Below, piece by piece: positions 18,924-28,810 of a DNA stretch of 64,000 nt. The notes under the pieces are model-generated. The model made no database searches and was not told where the DNA came from. It saw nothing but the letters and a program-made list of their open reading frames with translations. Both the position numbers and the translations under genes were made by a program. Source of the stretch: Epithemia pelagica (taxonomy: Eukaryota; Bacillariophyta; Bacillariophyceae; Surirellales; Surirellaceae); assembly GCA_946965045.2 (NCBI GenBank), contig OX337230.1:2170001-2234000 (forward strand), read 5' to 3'. Each line of letters opens with the position of its first letter. The stretch's first letter is position 1.

Positions 18924-21640
18924 ATGGTCAACCGCCGCTCACAGCGGCCCTCCTCAACTGCCTCTCGGCAATCTCCTTCGTCGACACCATCAGCGTCTTC
19001 CCAGGCTCGAATGACGACCTTTTTCCGTCCGGCTGGATCCCCTGCAACCACTGGCCCCGTTAACCCTTCCTCTCGGCACGCGGCGGCAGCGTCGAATGCA
19101 TCCCTAGCGGACACCACCACTGTTGCCTCTAGTTCGACTGGCTCGATTACGTCAAGGTCCGCCAGGTTGTCGGGTTTGGATGATCACAACACCATGACGA
19201 CGCCCCATCCTGCCCAAGTGCCTTTACCAGACTCCTCCCAAGCTTCGGACGGTGGCAGTACATCTACGGCCCTTTCCTCGCGCTCTTCCCTTCGAGATGT
19301 TGGACACCGGCCTCGCGGTCAAGGCCCTGGCCGCGGTGGCCGGGCGCCGATCACTGCTTCCCGCAGCAGCGGACGTTCTGCTTCGTCGCGTCGTCGCCAG
19401 CGTAATCGGACCCGACGGTCCGGGCGATCCAGGTCCCAATCGACACATGAGGCCGACCCGCCTCCGGTAGATGTACCGATGCCGGACGTGGAGGTAGTGG
19501 CAATTTCTCCGGCACCGGCTTTGGGTTTGAATGCCACGGCAAACACGGACGCGGCTCCCCCGACAGCTCGTGCTGCGGTGGCAGTTCCGTCCCCAGCCCA
19601 GACTTCTATCGAATCACCTCAGCGCCAGTTCCAATCCACGCTACAATCGGAACTTACAGATTTGCAGCGCCAACAAGGTACCCCCTCCAGGACAACCACC
19701 ACGCCTACTCCGATTCGGCAGCACCCTTCCCCGACATCGGCGCGGACTTCGAACCGCGGCCACTCGCCCTCCACATCCACCATCCAGGAGGCAGACGACG
19801 AAACGGTAGCTCGGGACAACGCGACGGGACCCTTCGTTCACATCTTCGTCAATCAACCGGTCGAGACACCACAAGGGCCGACCCCTGGCCAGTTCGGTAT
19901 TGCCACGACGCCCTCCATCTCGGGCCGCTTCTCCCATCCTTCAGGCCGGTCGGCCTCTGGCTCGACGCGCCAGGATGCGAACCGCCCCATCCGACTGGCC
20001 CCGGCTCAACATGTGACGGCACGGTATGAAATTCGGGTGAATGTTCCGCCTTCCTCGGCTCCGGACGACGAACTACGCACGGCGCTTGTCAACTTCTTCA
20101 CCAAGTTGCAGGAAGCTGACCCGTCCCTGGTGTTGTACCCGTGGGCCGAACGCGACAACCGCGACGATCAGAATGGCTCCCGGCCTTTTCGCTCTATCTC
20201 CGCTCCTACCGGGATTCCAGTGGATCTTGCGGCGATCAAGCGCTACTTCCCTCGAGTCATCCCTAAAGCCACTGGGGGATTCGTCTACCCCTCGGTTTGG
20301 TGTGGCCACACCAAACCGTTTCGAGAGATCGTTTCGCATCTGCAGGGGTGGTTCCAAGGGGAGAGGCACGGTTTTTGGAACCGTCAGCTCCAGTGTGAGA
20401 GTACTTTGATAGTGGGTTGGGGACTTTATTCGACGCAAACCATTCACGCCCCTACCCTGCGGGCTGCCCTCTCTGCTGAATTGGGATATGAGGTGGGTAT
20501 CCGCTGGAGAACGATTAGTACGGGCCAATCGGGCACGATTCCCGCCAATCAACTCGCAAAGGCCTTGCACTTTGAGGTCGATCGTCGGCATAAATCTGAT
20601 GCCAAACGTCGCTTAGCTGCGATTTACGATCGACAGGCCGAGGATTTTCCGCTGGGGATCAAGATGAGACTTGTTTGGCGCCTACACGATCTCATGAACG
20701 TCCACACACGAGCTAAGGTCGCTGCCCTCCGGCTGCGCCAGTTGCAATTTTGTCAAGCGATGGTTAGCATGAGGACCTGGGAGATACACGACATCGATTT
20801 GGTGGACGACGACTCCGGGTTGTCCTTGCGCAATCGACTGATGGAGCTCAAGAGTCAAAGTGGTCATCGCCTATTCCACACCGTTGACCCCAGCCACATC
20901 GAGGGAGCGGTGCAATTTTGCTTCCACCCGGACAGGGAAGACGAGGCACGCACGATGATCCTAGCCTTGGTCCCTTACCTTCGGTGGAAGGTGTCCCAAG
21001 TTGATCCCCCCCTCCCCGATCGTGAACGGGAGATTTTGCTCTCCCGTACAGTTTATCGGCACTTCAGTCAGGATGCCCTCGAACGGGCCATCGGAGCTAC
21101 CTGGAACCCGGTCACGATGACGGTTGACTCGCCCGCTGATTCTTATAGCGCTTGGGTCCACGATATGGGCGATGCAGAATTGGACTGCTCCAAATTCGGT
21201 GACGGCTCTGGGACGGTGGCAATCACTCCTTCCCCTCACAGTATCGTTCGCACGACGCGGAGGCTGACACGGATAGCGTCTCGACCCTCCCCCAGGGTAC
21301 ATCGATCGCATCCACGGTCACCGGCGGATCGGTACGGTCGCACGGTTCCTCCTTGGCGTCCCGCTCCTCAGCCCACGCCTTCCGTCCCCCTCCGGCACCT
21401 AATCCCCGTTCGGTAGCTACTTCCCAAACCTCGTCTTCACTTGGCTCTTTGTCCTCCCCTGATCCCATGGTGGCCCATCTTACACAATCTCTTCAATCTG
21501 TAACCCAGTTCCTTTCCACGTTGCCTCCCAACGATACAACAGCGGCTTTGCGCGCGCACTTACTTTCTCTGCCCACGGCACCAACTTCCCCTAATGCTTC
21601 CTCCCCGCCGGCACCGTCGCCGGCGGGGCCGCAGCATTAA
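18924..21640 (+). pseudogene. ORF1 protein of the TIR-bounded element (frameshifted near its end)
   Basis: ATG 18924 in CACCATGG context opens an 830-codon frame to TAG 21416. The first 330 residues are Ser/Pro/Thr/Arg-rich and probably unstructured; residues 370-770 are a globular region with no motif I can name (for example GYEVGIRWRTISTGQSG and WRLHDLMNVHTRAK). A second frame, open from about 21205 to TAA 21640 and with normal-looking coding sequence, continues the protein, so a frameshift near 21200-21240 is likely. ORF1 proteins of LINEs bind RNA; here that role is inferred only from position before the RT gene. Confidence 0.65.
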
Positions 21641-24600
21641 TCCCCACGCTCCGGTCCGGGTGCCCGCTATGCCTATACCCGTGACCACCGAGGAGCCAGT
21701 GCCAAGGGCGTGGAAGTCCCCCGCACGTGACCAGGCCCGAGATATGTTTGGACTTTCGTCTGGGTCACTCCGGGAGGATTGTTGGGGCGATCCCATGGCA
21801 GAGGAACCTCCTGACACTACCCTACGGGTTGCAACCATCAACGTGGGAGGACTTCCCACCCAAGCCAACCACCCCAAATACCAGTCTCTTCAAGCTTTTG
21901 CTCTGAGCAACGACGTCGACATCCTCTGTCTCACTGAAGTGAACGTCGCCTGGCAACACGTGGAGGAATCGGCTCATGTCTCCCAGATTGTGCGCCCATG
22001 GTTCCGTTCTACATTTTGCCGTACCGCCTGGTATAAAGCTTTCCCAAGTGAATCTCCCCGTCAACCCGGTGGAGTAGCTCTCCTCATTCGCGGCGCCCAT
22101 GCAGGACGCGTGATGCAGAGTGGTCAAGATGAGTCCGGCCTTGGATGGTGGGTCTGGGCCCGCCTACGGGGCCCCCGAGGGCAGTCTCTCTTAGTAGTCT
22201 GTGCTTATCGCCCCGTGTACCACCCTAGAGATCTCTATTCTGTCTAGAATCAGCAACAGTCCTTCTTCGACAGTCTCACACCGCCACGCTTTACGGATCC
22301 TCGAAAAGCGTTTCTGGATGATCTTTCCACTTTCCTCGCTACGGCGTTGCAAAATGGAGATCATATCCTCGTGGGTCTAGATGCAAATGAACCATTATCT
22401 CAGCCCTCCAACCCCGTCTCTGCCACGTTCTCCCAGATCAGCCTCCATGACGCAATCTTAACAAGACATGGACATGAACTTGCTCCATCCACCCACCAAC
22501 GTGGCTCTGCCCCGATCGACGGCCTCTTCGTTTCTGCCGGTCTGGAACACTTGGCGACGGGCTACTTGCCCTTCGGCTCAGTCGCAGGCGATCATCGTCC
22601 GTTATGGATTGACATACACCTTCCCTCCGTATTCGGCGGCACCACGTCCGAATGCTCCGCTGCCATCCCCATATCTACCGCACGACGACTCCAGTGCGCC
22701 GACCCGCGCGTGGTCCAGCGTTACAACAAGGTTCTTCACCAGTTCTATCAAGAACACGATCTGGCGACACGGGTTTTCCGACTAGAGGTGGACATCTCGC
22801 AAAGGCCATGGTCTCCGGCCCTTGCGGCGGAATGGGAGGCGGTCCACGCTCTTCGCCTCGCGGGCATCCAGCTGGCTGAGTCCAAATGCCGCCGTCTCCG
22901 CACCGGGGCCCTTCCCTGGTCCCCGCAGTTGGGACGCGCTCTACTCCTGCATCGCTACTGGGATCGGCTGCTTCACCGCGCCAAAGGCTACAAGGTCAGT
23001 TGGAGGTATCTCTGTCGGCTGAGCAGGAAACTGGGCCAGACCATTCCTACGGAACTTCGGGTTGAGGATTTACGCCCACAAGCAGACGCCGCATCGGAAG
23101 CGTATAAAAATCTCCGACGCGACGCCAACTCCCAGAGAACGTCCTATCTTGCTCAGTTGGCGCAGGCCCGCGCCGATGCAGGTCTTGAATCACAAGCGGC
23201 CGCAGTGCGAGTGATGGCTCAACGGGAGAGACAACGGCGTGATGCCCGCCTGCTCAGATCAATTTACAAAGCTGGCTCACGCCGCGGGTTGGATCGTGTG
23301 GAGATACCAGTGGGTGACGGCGAATGGTTGGACGGCGAATGGACGGGAGAGTGGCGCGAAGTCACCAACAAACACGATATCGAAAAAGGCTGCCTCCAAG
23401 AAAATGATCGACGGTTCAGACAGGCCACAGGCACCGATCTGGTTACGCCTACGGCTGTGGAGTGCCTGGGACCAACCGGCTGTTCCGCAGCCGCTACGCA
23501 TCTACTCAAGACGGGCGAAATTCCGTGGTCTTTACAAGAGTCGATTTCCCATGCCGCCTCTTCGTATTTGGCACACCACCGTATCCCCTCGGTCCTCTCT
23601 CTTAGCTCCTCCGCTAATTTGGATTTTCATACCCCGGCGTATGCAACTGGCTGGGAGAAGATGCGGGAACACACGGCCTCGGGCAAATCGGGCCTGCATT
23701 TTGGGCACTTCATTGCTCAGGCTCGCGACCCTCTCCTGTGTGCCGTCGACGCTGCAATGGCTTGGATCCCGACTCAGGTCGGATATGTTCCGAAGCGCTG
23801 GACCTACGGACTCAACGTCATGTTAGAGAAAAAACCAGGCGTGGCCAAAGTATCAAAGCTTCGAACAATATTGCTTTATGAAGCAGATTACAATCAGAAT
23901 AATAAAATCATGGGACGGGCCATGATGGCTTACGCGGAGAAACACAACCTGCTCGCCCCTGAACAATACGGGAGTCGCAAGCATCACTCCGCCATCTATC
24001 AGGGACTCAACAAGGTCCTCACATTCGACCTTTTCCGACAGCAACGCCGTTCGGGGGCCCTGTGTTCCAATGATGCAAAATCGTGTTACGATCGCATCGG
24101 GCACTCTTCGGCGGGCTTGGCGATGCGGCGCTGTGGCATTCCCATCCCCATGGTCGAGGCCTCGCTCCGTCCCATTCAAGCGCTCAAGCATTACATTCGG
24201 ACGACATTTGGAGATTCCACTGTCTTCTTCTCTGCTGATGGCCATGACCTTCCGGTGCAGGGTATCGGGCAAGGAAATGGGGGCGGCCCGGCCATTTGGG
24301 CTGTGGTCAGCACCCCCATAATCAATTCAATGCGTCAACGCGGCTATGGGCTGTTTCTCCGTCTCCCCTTGAGTGGGGATCAGTACATTTTCGTGGGCTA
24401 CGCCTTCGTCGATGATACCGACTTGGTGGTGAACCTGACTCCGTCCGAACAAGCCCAGCCCCAGCCTTCTCGAATTACACGCGTATTTGAACGAATGCAG
24501 GAGAGTATCACCTTTTGGGAGGCTTCCCTCCGTGCCTCGGGTGGGGCCTTGGTGCCTCAAAAATGCCATTGGTATCTCATTGATCACTCTTGGCGGAATG

Positions 24601-27496
24601 GCAAGTGGAGTCTTGTGTCGCCGTCGGAAGTACCACACGCGTTGCGCACGCGGTCCCCCTCGGAACGATGGGTCGATATTGAAATCCTGTCGCCCCACGA
24701 GGCTCGGCGCACCCTCGGCATTCGCGCTGCCCCTGATGGCAACATGAAGGCGGAGATCGAGTATTTGTCGTCCCAAGTCAAGCAATGGACCCAACTCACC
24801 GTGGCACGTCGTCTTCCACATCACCTTGTCTGGTTGTCCTTGACCACAGGGATTTTGAAGAAATTGGCTTACCCACTCCCACCTACGACTTTATCCGAGG
24901 ACGACTGCCGCCACATCATGCACCCTTTGCTGCAGGTGGGTCTCAGTTGTTCTCACATTGTACGGAGTTTTCCGAGGGCTGCCGTCTATGGTCCGGCCGC
25001 ATTGGGCGGTTTAAATCTTCCCAACCTTTACACGGAACAAGGGATTGAACACATTCGGGCATTGATCCAATTTGGCCATGATTCTTCCATCACCGGTTAT
25101 CTTCTCCGGGCATCGCTCCAAGCTCTGCAACTGGAATTAGGTCTACCTGGCAATCCGTTTGCGTATGACGCTGTGACCTGGTCCGACTGTGCCACCTCTT
25201 CCTGGGTGGTAAATACATGGCAATTTTGCTCCCGTTACGGCATCTCCATCCCCAAGCTCCCGCGTGGCAGTCTGCCCCTCCTTAGAGGAGGCGACCAATA
25301 TCTGATGGAAACCTTTTACCGGTCCGGCTTTCGACACCCGGCTACTCTTCGCTCCTTGAACCAGTGTCGGTTGTACCTTCGGGCAGTGTCGCTCGCGGAT
25401 ATTCTCTCCGCTGATGGCTCCCGCATCCTCGAGGATGCCTGGACTGGGGCCAATGGCTCTTGTGGTCGACGTGCAGCGTGGGACTGGCCTCGTGCACCCC
25501 CCCCCCCATCACGCATTGGATTGGTCATTATGGCAGCGTGCCTTGTCTACGTCCTTGGGCGCATCTTCTCGGTTTCGGCGCGTCACTGCGGTGGTCTCCA
25601 CCTGGATCTTCCCGCACGCTCTCCCGGCTGCGGCTCTTTATTCTTCTCGGTGGAATCGGTTGTACCTTCCATTGGATGACCGTGATTGTGTCGTTCCAAC
25701 GAGCTGGCAGGAGTTTCGCGCCCTGCCTCGACAGAGGGGCCGCTCCCGTTTCCTTCCCACGGACAGTCTGGTAGGCTTTGGGACGCTATCCCTGGCCGGC
25801 CCGGTCTATGTCGTGGACGTCACGGTGCCTGTGCCTTTGGTCAGGCCTAGGGACGGGCAGGTGATCATGTGGTCTCAGGATACCACCGCCCTGACGTTCT
25901 CGTTAGGCGGTCCGGTGCTTCCCCCGCCGGCCCCGTTGGCTGATTTCGAAGCTCGGTTGTCACCTGTTGCTCAAGTGTGGTTCCTATCGGCCTCCACCGC
26001 CGGCCTCTCGCCCCTTATCTCGGCGCTGGCCGCTGGGACTCTGGAGGCGGTGTCCGATGGTTCTGCTCGGGCTCAAATTGATGGCACGTGTGCGTGGTGT
26101 TACCACCGATGCCGACACTCTTGAATCGATATCTGCTGGCGCCAGGGTACCAGGTCCACCGGACAGTCAAAATTCCTTCCGGAGTGAGTTGTACGGGATC
26201 TTTGGCATCGTCTTGGCAGTACGCAACTTAGTCCGCCTGGGGAATCTACCCAGTGGGGAAGTTACGGTGGCCTCTGACAGTCTGAGTGTCTTGAATCGAG
26301 TTTTCCGCTCCACGCGTCCAGCCGCTGTGACCGATAAAAGCTGGGAGCTGTTGTCGGCCGTGCAGAACCTTCTGCTGGCGATGCCCCAAGTCACTTGGTT
26401 TCCACGCCACGTGCGCGGCCATCAAGACACTACGGGCCGACAGAATCTGGATCGTTGGGAATTGCGCAACGTCCTTATGGACGAGCGGGCGTCGCAAGTC
26501 TATGAGCTGATACCTCCTGATGAACTGCCTCCATCTCCCTTTGGCAAATTATCTCCCTTGGTTCTTAATGAGCAGGTGCTTGTTTCGGATTTCGCCACAG
26601 GTCTCTGCAGACATATTAACGGCCCGCCTCTGTTGGACCTCCTAGCCCGCCGCGGTAAATTCGGCACAGCGTCCGCCACATCGGTCGACTGGGAAGCCTT
26701 TTCCTTGGCCGCCAATATGCAACCACAGAACCGACGCCATTGGGTCGTTAAGGCCTCGCTCAACCGCTCTGCGGTCGGTGTCAAAATGCTCCGTCGAAGA
26801 CAGTGGAAGGATGCCTCCTGTCCGCGGTGTCATCACCCGCTGGAAACAGCCCTTCACGTCTACCAATGCCCCCATGTGGAAGTCTCTGTATTGTGGGACC
26901 AGGCCTTGACTGCTCTCTCCCGCTGGTTTGATCGCTCCTTTACTCACCCAACAATCGCTTCTTGTATCCTTAATTCTCTCCGCGCTTGGCGCCACGGCCA
27001 GCCCCCACCTTCTCTTCACACAACTGTTCCCTCTCTTCCCACCGCTCTAGCGGCACAACGTCTCCTCGGCTGGTCTTCCGCCCTGGAGGGTTATTGGTCT
27101 CCTGCGTGGACGGAGGCTCAAGAGTCTTACTTTCGCTTCTTGGGTCGCCGTAACTCGGGACGGCGATGGTTAGCGGCCCTAATTGTCCAGCTGTGGAATG
27201 TCTCGTGGGATCTTTGGGAACATAGGAATGGACATCAGGTCCGCCGGACTCAGGCCCAGGAGCGCGCCGCAGTGCAATTGGACCTCCAACAGGAGTATGC
27301 ACGCGGCCCCCTAGGCCTTCCTGCGCCCGTTCAACGTCTGTTTCTCCGTCCCTTGGCCGCTCGGTATCTGGATGCTATCGGGACCCAACGACGGTTCCTG
27401 CTCCGGATCCAGGCGGCCCGACGCCGTACCAGATATCGGGCCCTTGCGGAGCAACGTCGGCTCTTCCGCCGGTTCTTCCGCTCTGGCCACTCCTAA
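21594..27496 (+). pseudogene. ORF2 polyprotein: APE-type endonuclease, RT, RNase H, Cys/His finger (broken)
   Basis: ATG 21594 overlaps the end of ORF1. The endonuclease part has LRVATINVGGLP, a catalytic Glu in CLTEVNV, GLDANEP, PIDGLFVS and AGDHRPLW (EEP fold). An in-frame TAG at 22245-22247 stands where Trp is likely. The RT has LRTILLYEADYN, NDAKSCYDRIGH, QGIGQGNGGGP and AFVDDTDLV. An 11-C run at 25497-25507 marks a frameshift; a second one near 26093-26102 splits RNase H, whose acidic residues are seen in VSDGS, SELYG and VASDS plus VRGHQD. A CPRCHH...H...C finger follows near 26815-26880. TAA at 27494. This domain order is that of RNase H-bearing LINEs. Confidence 0.85.
21603..21628 (+). 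promoter_or_regulatory. GC hairpin in the ORF1/ORF2 overlap
   Basis: CCCCGCCGGC (21603-21612) pairs with GCCGGCGGGG (21619-21628) around the loop ACCGTC. It lies just after the ORF2 ATG (21594) and before the ORF1 stop (21638-21640). A role in coupling or recoding is an inference. Confidence 0.55.
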
Positions 27497-27783
27497 GCCT
27501 TTGTGGTTTGTCTCACTCCCTTTCTGTATCCATGTTTTGTGCCTTCCTATGTCGTTTCATCCTATTCATGTGTCGACCCCGGCCTTGGAATGCTTCATCC
27601 GGTCGTGACGGGGCGACGTTAAAGCCTCGGGCAGTCTAGTTTAACAAAGACTAATCATCGAGTTGTATTTGTATTTGTCACCAGATCTCGCCATCATTGT
27701 CGAGCGTTTTTGCATTTTTTTGAAATTCCGACCATTTCCGGCGTGACGTGTACTATCTGATTTTATGTACTCTACGTAGCTTT

Positions 27784-27831
27784 TGTACTGAGCCTACTTA
27801 GATGTACATGGATCGGTATCCCCAGCCCTTA
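27784..27831 (-). repeat. Right 48-bp terminal inverted repeat
   Basis: Exact inverted copy of 18351-18398, ending CCCCAGCCCTTA at 27831. Confidence 0.95.
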
Positions 27832-28362
27832 CTATGTGTAGGTGTAGGAGGAGTAGCTTTGGGGCTTGGGGGACAAAGACCATGACCATGACTTCACAGC
27901 TCACAGCAGATACTATGGGCGACAACAATATAATATTATAAAACGCGCTGATGGCGGATGTAGGTTTGGGTTTGAGGTTTGAGGGGTTTGGTTTCGAGTT
28001 TGAGCGGTTGATCCTGTAGCCTGTAGCCTGGAAATCTGGGACTGGGACGGGACAAAGTCGAAGACCCGTGTCGACCGTCTTTCTCGCTCTCTTTGCGGTC
28101 GTCTTACACGGTCTGGGTGTCCGTTCTAAGTTCTGAGACAACGGGGCTGCCACAACCCACAACCCCAGCTTTCTGCTTTTGCGATCGAATCGGATGGACA
28201 CTGAAGACGGTGAAATTGGAGATGGTAGAATGGTATCTGACATCATGTGGAGCAAGTAGCAGTACGGACAATTATTGACAGTTAAAACCGTCTCATATCT
28301 CCCATACTATTATGCCATCCCATTCGATCCGGTCTGAAAAGAAAATAGGGGGGGGAGAAGGC
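27832..28362. other. Intergenic stretch right of the mobile block
   Basis: No gene seen. A 153-codon minus-strand ORF here overlaps the TIR and has no family features. Confidence 0.45.
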
Positions 28363-28418
28363 AGAGGAGAGGGGGAGAGGGGGAGAGGAGGGGGAGAGAG
28401 AAGGAGAGAAGAAGGAGA
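28363..28418 (+). repeat. 56-nt uninterrupted purine tract, G-rich
   Basis: Only A and G from 28363 to 28418, with several GGGGG runs, preceded by a shorter purine run from 28336. Such tracts can form triplex or G-quadruplex DNA. No ORF crosses it convincingly. Confidence 0.8.
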
Positions 28419-28810
28419 TTCCGTAAGTCAGATTCTTTCATGAAATCGATCCACGTATTGCTCGCAGTCTCACATTTGTTTCCTCTGACGTATGAAATGT
28501 TCTAGGAAGCTCCAAACTTCCCTCAGAGGGGAGAAGGCACTTCCCCTCCAAAACAATTAAGCCCTTCATGTCGTTTCAGCACCTTTTTGTTATTGAAACG
28601 ACATTCTACACTGGTACAATCCTCCCGACCATCCGATGACCTTTCACGTGGTTCTACGTAGCATGTGATGAGGCGTATCCAGTCTGTGCTTCGCATCACA
28701 ATCGGAACTGCTTGCACCTCGCACAAGATCTTGTCATAATTTTTTTTGCTACGATGTTACTCACTACGAATTTTTCTTTTTGTTGTTTGTCATGCAGGTA
28801 TTCAGGTCAA
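28419..28810. other. Intergenic stretch with a TGTCGTTTC/GAAACGACA inverted repeat
   Basis: TGTCGTTTC at 28569-28577 and GAAACGACA at 28595-28603 form a 9-bp stem. GAAACGACA occurs again at 32399-32407, beyond the other end of the transposase-like gene. No gene seen. Confidence 0.5.

Larger units (their letters stand above)
18351..27831 (+). mobile_element. 9.5-kb LINE-like element bounded by perfect 48-bp terminal inverted repeats
   Basis: The 48 bases at 18351-18398 are the exact reverse complement of 27784-27831; a CTACGTAG box lies 4-5 bases inside each. Between them, on the + strand, are an ORF1 protein (18924-21640) and an endonuclease-RT-RNase H polyprotein (21594-27496) of non-LTR retrotransposon type. 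No poly(A) tail or LTRs are visible. TA flanks both repeats if the first two bases are counted as target, as in Tc1/mariner insertions. The reading frames are broken in at least four places, so the copy is dead. TIRs around LINE-type genes are unusual; see findings. Confidence 0.7.

Noticed and set aside
27794-28255. 153-codon minus-strand ORF right of the mobile block
   Set aside because: It runs into the terminal inverted repeat and has no family features.
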